Shown here: positions 1 through 7,758 of the stretch, piece by piece
How positions within the stretch are numbered: the first letter of the stretch is position 1
How the letters are laid out: every line of letters begins with the position of its first letter
Notes under the pieces: generated by a model
What the model saw: the letters and a program-made list of their open reading frames with translations, nothing else
Database searches by the model: none
Told to the model about the DNA's origin: nothing
Assembly: GCF_018476525.1 (NCBI RefSeq)
Contig: NZ_JAHCST010000023.1
Span: 60,152-124,151, forward strand
Source of the DNA: Acrocarpospora catenulata
GTDB taxonomy: Bacteria > Actinomycetota > Actinomycetes > Streptosporangiales > Streptosporangiaceae
Direction of reading: 5' to 3'
DNA length: 64,000 bases
Made by a program: the position numbers and the translations under genes

Positions 1-2198
1 CGGGGGATCTCGGTGGCGTACGGCATGAGGAAGTCCATGAAGGAGGCGTTCAGGAGCTGGCCGTGGTCGTCGTAGGCCATCTTCTCGTAGAGGGCGCCGC
101 CGACGCCCTGGGCGACGCCGCCGTGGATCTGGCCCTCCACCAGCATGGGGTTGATCATCTTGCCGCAGTCGTGGACGACGGCGTACCTGAGGATGCGGAT
201 CTCGGCGGTGTCGGGGTCGGTCTCCACGATGGCGGCGTGCATGCCGGAGGCGAAGGTGGAGCGGATCGGGGAGTAGTAGTCCTTGCCCTCCAGGCCGGGT
301 TCCTCGCCCTCGGCGACCGGGGGGCGGTTCATGTCGGCGCTGCCGGCGAACTGGGTGGCGCGTTTGGCCTCCTCGTCGAAGGCGTAGCGCAGGGGGTTGG
401 AGAGCACGGCGACGGTGGCCAGGGGGATGGCGGCGGAGGGGGAGCCGACCACGTGGACCATGCCGTCGGTGATCTCCAGGTCGCGCGGGTCGGCTTCGAG
501 GGCGTCGGCGGCCACCCGCAGGGCCTTTTCGCGGACCTTGCGGCAGGCCAGCGCGATGGCGTTGCCGCTCATCACGGCGGCGCGTGAGGCGAAGGTGCCG
601 ACGGCGTAGCCGAAGCGGCGGGTGTCGCCGGTGACCACGGAGACGCGTTCGATGGGCACGCCGAGTTCGGTGGCGGCGATCTGGGCGAACACGGTCTCGT
701 GGCCCTGGCCCTGGGAGGTGAGGCCGGTGGAGACGTGCACCCGGCCGTCCGAGGTGATCTGCACGTGGCCGCCCTCGTAGGGGCCGACGCCGGTGCCTTC
801 CACGTAGCAGCCGATGCCGATGCCGATGCGGCGGCCCTCGGCGCGGGCGACCTCCTGGAGGGCGGGGAACTCGTCCCACCCGATGAGTTCCTTCAGTTTC
901 CGGAGGGATTCGGGGTAGTCGCCGCTGTCGTAGATGAGGGGGCGGCCGTCCTGGAAGATCATCCCCTGGTCGTACGGGAACTCGTCGGGCTGGATGAAGT
1001 TGGCGGCGCGGACGTCGGTCCTGTCCTTGCCCAGGAAGGCGGCGATCTTGTCCATCGTGCGTTCCATGCAGAACACGCCCTGCGGGCGCCCGGCCCCCCG
1101 GTACGGGGTGACCTGCACGGTGTTGGTGTAGACCGAGGAGAACTCGACCCGGTAGGCCCCGATCTTGTACGGCCCGAGCAGCTGGGTGGAGGTGATGATC
1201 GGCACGATGATGCCGTAGGGCGTGTAGGCCCCGTGGTCGTGCAGGATCTCCACCGACAGCCCCAGCACCCGGCCCTCGTCGTCGAACCCGACCTTGACGT
1301 GCTGCACCTGGGCCCGCTCGTGGGCGCTGCTGATGAAGTGCTCCCGCCGGTCCTCGGTCCACTTCAGCTCCCGGTTCAGCAGCCGGGCGGCCCACGGCAC
1401 CAGCACCTCCTCCGGCCACGGGTGCACGATCTTGACCCCGAAGCCGCCCCCGACGTCGGGCGCGATCACCTCCACCTTGGGCAGCGGGATGCCCAGCTTG
1501 GCGGCCAGCGCCATGCGCACGCTGGTGGAGGTCTGGGTGGAGGAGTACACCCGCAGCGACTGGTCGTCGGCGTCCCAGCGCGCGTACACGCCCTTGCCCT
1601 CCAGCGGCATGCAGGCGCTGCGCTCGATGTCGAGCCGGAAGGAGAGCGTGTGCGGCGCGGCGGCGATGGCCTCGGCGGCGCTCCTGCCGTCCTTGGCCGC
1701 GACCTCCTGGACCAGGTGGGCGCCGATGTTGTCCGGCACGTCCTCGTGGACCAGATGGGCGCCGGAGACGGCCGCCTCGACCCCGACGACCGGCTTGAGG
1801 AACTCATAGGAGACCTCGATCAGGTCGCAGACGTCCTCGGCGACGTACCGGTCGACGGCGACCACCATGACGATGGGCTCGCCGACGTGCCGGACGATGT
1901 CGCGGGCCAGCGGGTAGGCGGTCCGGCCGTGGGTGAGCGCGGGGTGCGGGATCAGCAGCGGGAGCGGCTCGGCCACCCCCGGCGGCAGGTCCTCCCAGGT
2001 GTAGATGGCGACCAGGCCGTCCACCTCAAGCGCGGCGTCCACGTTGATGCCGGTGATCCGGGCGTGCGCGTGCGGGGAGCGCACGAAGGCCGCGGCCAGC
2101 GCGTGCTGCCCGAGATCGTCCAGGTAGCGCCCCTGTCCGGCGATCAGCCGGGCGTCCTCGCGCCGCCGGACCGGTTCGCCGAACAGTTTGGTGGTCAC
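1..2198 (-). CDS. Molybdenum hydroxylase large subunit (xanthine/CO dehydrogenase family), partial
   Basis: Molybdopterin-binding catalytic subunit of a three-component xanthine/CO dehydrogenase-type hydroxylase. The GTG start at 2198 overlaps the stop of the small subunit (GTGA), so the two are translationally coupled. About 732 codons are visible; the C-terminus lies beyond the window edge. The active-site loop reads PYRGAGRPQG (around 1065-1110), the form II signature AYRGAGR, not the AYRCSFR loop of true form I CO dehydrogenases, so the substrate is more likely a purine or other N-heterocycle than CO. The last visible residues, MPYATEIPP, normally sit just before the GVGE catalytic glutamate, which is therefore off-window. 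Neighbouring permease, PucR and AllFGH-like genes suggest purine or ureide breakdown; the exact substrate is inferred only. Confidence 0.9.
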   Translation of the reverse strand, partial: MTTKLFGEPVRRREDARLIAGQGRYLDDLGQHALAAAFVRSPHAHARITGINVDAALEVDGLVAIYTWEDLPPGVAEPLPLLIPHPALTHGRTAYPLARDIVRHVGEPIVMVVAVDRYVAEDVCDLIEVSYEFLKPVVGVEAAVSGAHLVHEDVPDNIGAHLVQEVAAKDGRSAAEAIAAAPHTLSFRLDIERSACMPLEGKGVYARWDADDQSLRVYSSTQTSTSVRMALAAKLGIPLPKVEVIAPDVGGGFGVKIVHPWPEEVLVPWAARLLNRELKWTEDRREHFISSAHERAQVQHVKVGFDDEGRVLGLSVEILHDHGAYTPYGIIVPIITSTQLLGPYKIGAYRVEFSSVYTNTVQVTPYRGAGRPQGVFCMERTMDKIAAFLGKDRTDVRAANFIQPDEFPYDQGMIFQDGRPLIYDSGDYPESLRKLKELIGWDEFPALQEVARAEGRRIGIGIGCYVEGTGVGPYEGGHVQITSDGRVHVSTGLTSQGQGHETVFAQIAATELGVPIERVSVVTGDTRRFGYAVGTFASRAAVMSGNAIALACRKVREKALRVAADALEADPRDLEITDGMVHVVGSPSAAIPLATVAVLSNPLRYAFDEEAKRATQFAGSADMNRPPVAEGEEPGLEGKDYYSPIRSTFASGMHAAIVETDPDTAEIRILRYAVVHDCGKMINPMLVEGQIHGGVAQGVGGALYEKMAYDDHGQLLNASFMDFLMPYATEIP

Positions 2199-2668
2199 GA
2201 CGACTCCTCGGCGAGCAGCTCAGCCGCGCGGTGCACGGACTTGATGATGTTCTGGTAGCCGGTGCACCGGCAGAGGTTGCCGGAGATGCCCTCCAGCACC
2301 TCCTCGTCGGTGGGCGCCGGGTTGTCCCGCAGGAACGCGGTGGTGGTGCAGAGGAACCCGGGGGTGCAGAAGCCGCACTGGAGGCCGTGGCATTCGGCGA
2401 AGGCCCGCTGCACCGGCGATGGACCGTCCGCGCCGAGCCCCTCCACGGTGGTGATCTCCCGCCCGGACACGGTGACCGCGAAGGTCAGGCAGGACCGGAT
2501 GGGCTCCCCGTCCAGCAGCACCGTGCAGGCCCCGCAGACGCCGTGCTCGCAGCCGACGTGGGTGCCGGTCAGCCCGAGATCGTGGCGCAGGCAGTCCGAC
2601 AGCAACCGCCGCGCCGGCACCCGCACCTCGCGGGGAACCCCGTTGACCACCAGGGTGATGTCATGCAT
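2195..2668 (-). CDS. Molybdenum hydroxylase [2Fe-2S] small subunit
   Basis: Iron-sulfur electron-transfer subunit, 157 aa, the normal size for this family. The N-terminal plant-ferredoxin-type cluster is CEHGVCGACTVLLDG. The C-terminal helical-bundle cluster is CGFCTPGF followed by CRCTGY. Electrons pass from the molybdenum centre through both clusters to the FAD subunit. The gene sits between the FAD subunit (8-nt overlap upstream) and the large subunit (4-nt overlap downstream), giving the order M-S-L usual for this family. All eight cluster cysteines are present, so the protein looks functional. Confidence 0.93.
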   Translation of the reverse strand: MHDITLVVNGVPREVRVPARRLLSDCLRHDLGLTGTHVGCEHGVCGACTVLLDGEPIRSCLTFAVTVSGREITTVEGLGADGPSPVQRAFAECHGLQCGFCTPGFLCTTTAFLRDNPAPTDEEVLEGISGNLCRCTGYQNIIKSVHRAAELLAEESS

Positions 2669-3512
2669 CGGCCGCCGCCCTCACCGCTCGCTCCACCAGC
2701 ACCCCGGTCAGGTGCCGCCGGTACTCCGCCGTGGCGTGGATGTCCGCCTCCGGTTCGATCCTCTCCTGTACGGCCGACACCACCGCCCGCCAGTCCATCG
2801 AGGCCACCGGCCGGTTGCCGCAGGCGGCGGTGAGATCCACCACCACCGGGGCGGGCCCGACGCTGATGCAGGCCACCCGGGCCTCGGCCACGCGCAGGTC
2901 GTCGTCGAGCCGGACGGCGGCGGCCACCCCGGCCATGGCGAAGTCCCCGTGCCGCCTGGCCACCTCGACGAAGGCGGTGCCGCCAGGCCAGGCCGGGAAG
3001 AACGCCGAGACGGCCAGTTCGCCGGGCCGGGTCGCCGATTCCAGCGGGCCGGTGAAGAAGTCGGCCGCCGCCACCTCGCGCTCTCCGCCGCGCGAGGCCA
3101 GCCGTACCGAACCGCCGAGCAGGGCGAGCACGGCGGGCAGTTCGGCGGAGGGGTCGGCGTGCACCAGGCTGCCGACGACGGTGCCGCGGTTGCGGATCAC
3201 CGGGTGCGCGACCAGTTTGAGCGCCTGCCGGAGCAGCGGCAGCGTGCCGCAGGCGTCGGGGGAACGCTCCACCTGGGAGTGGCGGGCCAGCGCCCCGACC
3301 CGGACCCCGTCGGGGCCCGCCGAGATCTCGCCGAGCCCGGCCACCCGGTTGATGTCCACCAGGTGGGCCGGGGCGGCCAGGCGCATGTTGAGCATGGGGA
3401 TCAGGCTCTGGCCGCCGGCCAGCACCTTTCCGTGCGCGCCCGCCTCGGCGAGGACCTCGACGGCCTCGGCGACCGAGACGGGCGCGTGATAGTCGAACGG
3501 CGGAGGTTTCAC
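2661..3512 (-). CDS. Molybdenum hydroxylase FAD-binding medium subunit
   Basis: FAD subunit of the hydroxylase, 283 aa. It shows the two flavin-binding signatures of the CoxM/XdhB family: AGGQSLIPMLNMRLA (about residues 32-46) and TVVGSLVHADPSAELPA (about residues 110-126). It is the first gene of the three-gene hydroxylase operon and overlaps the small subunit by 8 nt. Only 46 nt separate it from the upstream permease stop, so transport and hydroxylation are probably co-transcribed from the permease promoter. Confidence 0.92.
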   Translation of the reverse strand: MKPPPFDYHAPVSVAEAVEVLAEAGAHGKVLAGGQSLIPMLNMRLAAPAHLVDINRVAGLGEISAGPDGVRVGALARHSQVERSPDACGTLPLLRQALKLVAHPVIRNRGTVVGSLVHADPSAELPAVLALLGGSVRLASRGGEREVAAADFFTGPLESATRPGELAVSAFFPAWPGGTAFVEVARRHGDFAMAGVAAAVRLDDDLRVAEARVACISVGPAPVVVDLTAACGNRPVASMDWRAVVSAVQERIEPEADIHATAEYRRHLTGVLVERAVRAAADA

Positions 3513-3558
3513 GAAGTCGTTCTACTCCGATCGGATGACGTTCAGATGACGGACCGGG

Positions 3559-4908
3559 TCAACCGGCGGAATTGGAGTTGGACACCTCCGCCGGGGCCGG
3601 GCCGGACAGCGCTCGGAGCAGGTGGTAGCCGCCGAGCACCACGATGGTGCCGAGGGCGATGCCCGCCAGCGAGAAGTCGTCGGTGATCGAGTGGGTCACC
3701 GGCCCGATGGCCAGGATGATGCCCGCTCCGATCGGAAGCATGTTCACGGGATCGGCGAAGTTCACCTTGTTCTCCACCCAGATCTTCGCGCCCAGCAGGC
3801 CGATCATGCCGTACAGGATGACGGTCACGCCGCCGAGCACGCCGCCGGGGATGGCGTAGACCAGCGCGCCGAACTTGGGCACCAGGCCGATCAGGATGGC
3901 GATCACGCCCGCGATGTAGTAGGCGGCCGTGGAGTAGACCCGGGTGGCCGCCATGACGCCGATGTTCTCCGCGTACGTGGTGGTGGGCGAGCCGCCGACG
4001 GCCGAGGTGATCACGGTGCCGACGCCGTCGCCGATGATGGCCCGGCCGATGTAGGGGTCCACGTCGGTCTTGGTCATCTCGCCGACCGCCTTGACGTGGC
4101 CGACGTTCTCCGCGATCAGCGCGATCACGGCGGGCAGCACCAGGACGATGGCCGAGACCTGGAAGCTGGGCGCGTGGAAGTCGGGCAGCCCGAACCAGTC
4201 GGCCGAGGAGATCGCGTCGAAGCTCACCCGGGGGTGGGTGTCCACCTGCTGGGTGGCGGCGTTGAACGCGGTGATGTTCCCGAACACCTTGTCGGCCAGC
4301 CAGGACAGCAGGAAGCCGGCGACCAGGCCGAGCAGGATGCCGATCCGGCCGAGGAAACCCTTGAACAGGGCGATCACCAGGAAGGTGACGATCATGGTGA
4401 TCAGCGCGATCCACTGATCCTGCGGCCAGTAGATGTCGGCCACCACGTACGCCAGGCCGAAGCCGATGAGCATGACCACCGCGCCGGTCACCACCGGCGG
4501 GAAGATCCGGTGGATGATCTGGACCCCGAGGTAGTGGATGGCCACGCCGCACAGCGCCAGCACCACACCGGCCACCAGGATGGCGCCCGTGACGACCGCG
4601 TTGGAGTCGGTGACGGCCCGGATGGCCACCACGCCACCCACGAACGACGCCGAGGTACCCAGGTAGCTGGGCACCTTGCCCTGCACGATGAGCAGGAACA
4701 GGATCGTGGCGACACCCGACATCATCACGGCCACGTTCGGGTCCAGCCCCATGACCACCGGGAAGACGAACGTGGCGCCGAACATCGCGATGACGTGCTG
4801 GGCGCCGAAACCGACCATGCGCGGCCAGGAGAGACGCTCGTCCGGCTTGACGACCTCGCCCGGGGCCAGCCCGCGCCCCTCGCCGTGTACCTTCCATCCG
4901 AAAGCCAT
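3559..4908 (-). CDS. NCS2 nucleobase permease, UraA/uracil-like
   Basis: Integral membrane nucleobase transporter of 449 aa with the hydrophobic profile of a 14-helix NCS2 carrier. The signature PTTTYAENIGVMAATRVYS and the earlier AENVGH carry the acidic residues that bind uracil in UraA. Xanthine/urate carriers of the same superfamily have a QN-type motif here instead. A pyrimidine-like or ureide-like ring is therefore a better guess than xanthine, although the next genes encode a xanthine-dehydrogenase-type enzyme. It is the first gene of the leftward operon. The 156-bp upstream region (4909-5064) lies behind pucR and contains a GCCAA half-site shared with the pucR/allH promoter. Confidence 0.88.
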   Translation of the reverse strand: MAFGWKVHGEGRGLAPGEVVKPDERLSWPRMVGFGAQHVIAMFGATFVFPVVMGLDPNVAVMMSGVATILFLLIVQGKVPSYLGTSASFVGGVVAIRAVTDSNAVVTGAILVAGVVLALCGVAIHYLGVQIIHRIFPPVVTGAVVMLIGFGLAYVVADIYWPQDQWIALITMIVTFLVIALFKGFLGRIGILLGLVAGFLLSWLADKVFGNITAFNAATQQVDTHPRVSFDAISSADWFGLPDFHAPSFQVSAIVLVLPAVIALIAENVGHVKAVGEMTKTDVDPYIGRAIIGDGVGTVITSAVGGSPTTTYAENIGVMAATRVYSTAAYYIAGVIAILIGLVPKFGALVYAIPGGVLGGVTVILYGMIGLLGAKIWVENKVNFADPVNMLPIGAGIILAIGPVTHSITDDFSLAGIALGTIVVLGGYHLLRALSGPAPAEVSNSNSAG

Positions 4909-5064
4909 GTGAGCCCCTTTACTTGCCTGGGCCGACGTCCGGTGGCCACCCCGCGGGCATCCCAGCGCGGCAAATCCCTGTTCAGGCCTGCTACCAGGCC
5001 CGTTGCGGGCACATTAGGCCCGTGATCGTCATTGCACACGGGCATCATCTGCCAAACCGCAGGG

Positions 5065-6696
5065 TCATATACCACGCATGTTCAAAACATGAAGCGCCAG
5101 GGTCAGGTTCAGGCGCAGATGGGCGTCCTCGGTGAAATTCCCGAGCATGCGTTCCAGTTTTCCGATGCGATACCGCAGCGTGTTGTAGTGGAAATGCAGC
5201 CGGCGCGCCGTCTCGGCCACGTTCAGGTTGGTCTCCAGCAGGACGTGCAGGGTGCGCCGCAGGTCGGCGTTCTCCGCGTCGTCGTCGCCGGCCAGCGCGC
5301 CCAGCGTCTCCCGGACGAAGGCGTGCAGTTCCGCGGTGTCGTTGACCAGCGAGAGCAGCCGGTAGACGCCCAGCTGGTCGAAGTGCGCGACCGCGCCGGA
5401 ACCGTGCAGCTGGCGGCCCACTCTGGCCGCCTTCAGGGCCTGGCCGTACGCGTCGGCCAGCACCTCGGCCCCGGGGGCGACCCTGCTCATCCCGGTGGAG
5501 AAGGTGGCGTCGGCGAACGCGGCGGAGGCGGCCGAAGCCAGCCGTACCGTGTCCACCCCGGCGCCCACGATGGCCACCACCTCGTGGGAGAACCCGGCCA
5601 CCGCGCCGCGCGGGTCGTGCCGCCGTACGGCGCCCTGCCAGGCGGCGAGCAGCCGGTCCTGGGCGGTGCGCTCGTCGCTTTCCGGGTCCAGCTCGGCCAC
5701 CAGCACGCAGACCGGGCGTTCCAGGTCCCAGCCGAACGCCTTGGCCCGCTCGGCCACCCGGCCGCCGCCCCGGCCGGTGAGCACGTCCCGCAGGAAGTCG
5801 GCGCGGTACTTGCTCTCCACCGCGGTCACCGCCTCCTGCTTGGTGACCACCAGCGCGGCCACCGTGGCGGCCCGCTCCAGGATGCGGATGTCGCTCTCCC
5901 TGAGGGTGCCGGCCTGGCTGAAGGCGGCGATCCTGCCGTGGTGGTGGCCGCCGGCCACGATCGGCACCACCGCGTAGTGGCCGTCCGCGCCCACCATCGG
6001 GTCGGCGTCGGCCCGGGACGGCTCGCCCCGGGTGGTCAGCGCCCCGCTCAGCACGTACGCCTCCCGGAGCATGGCCACCTGCTCGGCTCCCCCGGCGGAG
6101 GCCAGCACGCTGCCGGTCACGTCCACGGCGGCCACCGCCACGTCCAGCAGCCCGGCCACCTCGGCGGTGACCTCGCGCATGCCGCCCCCGGCCAGGATGA
6201 TCTGCACCAGCGCGCGGTGCGCCTCCTCGGCCCTGGCCAGAGTGGCGGCCTGCCGGTTGAGGATGTCGGTGAGCACCTGGTTGAGGATGTCGTCGAAGCC
6301 GACGTCGTTGGGAAGCAGGATGAGCGGGAAACTCAGCCGGTCGGCCTGCTCGATCATCTCCTCCGGCAGCTCGTCCAGGTACCGGCCGAGCTTGATGGCC
6401 AGCGCGGACAGGCCGCGTTCGTCAAGATCCGCCACAAGGCGGCCGAGGGACTGGGGAGTGTTCCTGAGCGGGTAGCCGGTGGTGAGCAGCAGCTCGTTCG
6501 GCTTCACCCAGGCCAGGATGTCGGGCACCTCCATCACGTTGAGGCGCTGCACGATGCGGTCCAGGCCGCCCTTTCCGGCGATCAGGCGGGCCCCCGCGAG
6601 GGTGGAGACGCCGAGCACCTCACCGACGGCCACGCCATGGATGATCTTTCCAGTGCTGGCCAGCCGCATGGCCGGGGGGGCGGGATCGCTCGTCAT
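5065..6696 (-). CDS. PucR-family transcriptional regulator
   Basis: Probable activator of the surrounding catabolic genes, 543 aa. Residues about 20-150 form the PucR N-terminal purine-catabolism domain (motifs VMEVPDILAWVKPNELLLTT and LPEEMIEQADRLSFPLILLP). The middle is a GAF-like sensory region. The C-terminus is the PucR helix-turn-helix: LETNLNVAETARRLHFHYN followed by TLRYRIGKLERMLG. It lies between the permease operon and the divergent allH-allFG pair, the usual place for a pathway-specific PucR. The family responds to purine intermediates such as allantoin in Bacillus; the effector here is unknown. Confidence 0.9.
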   Translation of the reverse strand: MTSDPAPPAMRLASTGKIIHGVAVGEVLGVSTLAGARLIAGKGGLDRIVQRLNVMEVPDILAWVKPNELLLTTGYPLRNTPQSLGRLVADLDERGLSALAIKLGRYLDELPEEMIEQADRLSFPLILLPNDVGFDDILNQVLTDILNRQAATLARAEEAHRALVQIILAGGGMREVTAEVAGLLDVAVAAVDVTGSVLASAGGAEQVAMLREAYVLSGALTTRGEPSRADADPMVGADGHYAVVPIVAGGHHHGRIAAFSQAGTLRESDIRILERAATVAALVVTKQEAVTAVESKYRADFLRDVLTGRGGGRVAERAKAFGWDLERPVCVLVAELDPESDERTAQDRLLAAWQGAVRRHDPRGAVAGFSHEVVAIVGAGVDTVRLASAASAAFADATFSTGMSRVAPGAEVLADAYGQALKAARVGRQLHGSGAVAHFDQLGVYRLLSLVNDTAELHAFVRETLGALAGDDDAENADLRRTLHVLLETNLNVAETARRLHFHYNTLRYRIGKLERMLGNFTEDAHLRLNLTLALHVLNMRGI

Positions 6697-6761
6697 CGTC
6701 TGCTCCGGGGGTCAACGCATCTCCTCGCAGATTGTGCCCGACGGAGCGACTGTCAGGAAGA

Positions 6762-6788
6762 GCCAAGCATTTGGCGGACTGTTGGCAG
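6762..6788. promoter_or_regulatory. Candidate PucR operator in the divergent pucR/allH promoter
   Basis: The 151-bp divergent region contains a perfect inverted repeat, GCCAA at 6762-6766 and TTGGC at 6771-6775, followed by another direct half-site TTGGCAG at 6782-6788. A GCCAA half-site also occurs at 5051-5055 ahead of the permease gene. Shared half-sites in the two promoters of the locus suggest an operator for the resident PucR. This is inference from position and symmetry only. Confidence 0.4.
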
Positions 6789-6847
6789 TTTTCCCCGTAC
6801 GGCCTCTGGGGGGCTCGTTCTAACGTCGCAGGGATGAGGGAGGTCTG

Positions 6848-7750
6848 GTGACCGTAGGCATCCGCCCGAGAGCCCGCCGAACCGCGGCGCGCCCGTCCGG
6901 AGTGACCCTGGATCGCACGTACGTACCGGGCGCGGCCAGCATGGCCGTCCGCCCGGCGCTGGAGACGCCACGCCGGCCCGCACGGGTGCTGGCCGCGTTT
7001 CCGGCCGCGATCTACCTGGAGCTGCGGACCGAGGTGGAGCCGCACGTCATCGCGCTGGTGACCGCCGAGGCGACCCGGCTGCCCAACGCGGTGGTGCTCA
7101 CCGAGCCGCTGACCGGCATCTCGGCCGGCGACGACGCCTGGGTGGGCGACGGCGCCATCGAGGTCGGCGACATCGCCGTCCGGGTGCGCCGCTGGTGGAA
7201 CCCGGCCCCGCCGCTGCCCCCCGCCGATCCGGTACGGCTGGCGCGCTCGCTGGCCCAGCTCGGCGAGATCTGCGACGCCTCCCCGCGCCGTCCCGGCCTG
7301 ACCGGCGGCGCGGCCGAACTGCTCGCCCAGGGCTGCCGGTCGGGCTCGCTGGTGGACAGCATCACCGCGGCCGAGCAGCTGATGGGCCTGGGCCCCGGCC
7401 TGACCCCGAGCGGCGACGACATGCTGGCCGGGCTGCTGGTGGCGCTCCGCCAGCTGGGCACGGCGGCCGGGGTGGAGCGGGCGGTCTGGCTGGCCGGGTG
7501 GCTGGCCGCGGCGGTCACCTTCGACTCCCGGACCAGGACCACGCCGATCTCGGCCACCCTGCTGGACTGCGCGGCGCGCGGGGAGGCGGGTATGGAGGTG
7601 CTCGCGGTGCTGCGGGCGCTGGCCGGGCAGCAGCCGCTGGAGCCGTCGCTGCACCGGCTGCTGCATCTGGGCCATACTTCCGGGGCCGACCTCGCCTGGG
7701 GGATCCGGACGGGGCTCGCGGCGGTGCTTCAGCTGTCCCACGCCATCTAG
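6848..7750 (+). CDS. allH: DUF2877 protein, AllH-like subunit of oxamate carbamoyltransferase
   Basis: Protein of 300 aa of the DUF2877 family (YlbF/AllH of Escherichia coli). The family signature GLGPGLTPSGDDMLAGLLVA lies at about residues 179-198. In E. coli the AllF-AllG-AllH proteins together form an oxamate carbamoyltransferase that converts oxalurate and phosphate into oxamate and carbamoyl phosphate at the end of anaerobic allantoin breakdown. The GTG start at 6848 follows a strong GAGGGAGG ribosome-binding site (6836-6843). The fused AllF-AllG-like gene begins only 8 nt after its stop, so the two form an operon. The assignment rests on family and context; no carbamate kinase gene is seen in the window. 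Confidence 0.8.
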   Translation: MTVGIRPRARRTAARPSGVTLDRTYVPGAASMAVRPALETPRRPARVLAAFPAAIYLELRTEVEPHVIALVTAEATRLPNAVVLTEPLTGISAGDDAWVGDGAIEVGDIAVRVRRWWNPAPPLPPADPVRLARSLAQLGEICDASPRRPGLTGGAAELLAQGCRSGSLVDSITAAEQLMGLGPGLTPSGDDMLAGLLVALRQLGTAAGVERAVWLAGWLAAAVTFDSRTRTTPISATLLDCAARGEAGMEVLAVLRALAGQQPLEPSLHRLLHLGHTSGADLAWGIRTGLAAVLQLSHAI

Positions 7751-7758
7751 GAGCCTTC

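Noticed and set aside
1..2198. Hydroxylase as a true CO dehydrogenase
   Set aside because: The active-site loop is the RGAG-type form II sequence, lacking the Cys of the AYRCSFR loop of form I enzymes.
699..2258. Long open frame antisense to the hydroxylase large subunit
   Set aside because: It is a GC-rich shadow frame with Val/Gly/His/Asp-rich composition and no family resemblance; the minus-strand frame carries the conserved motifs.
3513..3558. Possible small gene between permease and FAD subunit
   Set aside because: Only 46 nt with no start signal.
7195..7758. Upstream extension of the AllF-AllG fusion
   Set aside because: It runs in another frame through allH and is Arg/Pro/Gly-rich; GTG 7759 has a good ribosome-binding site and starts the conserved sequence.
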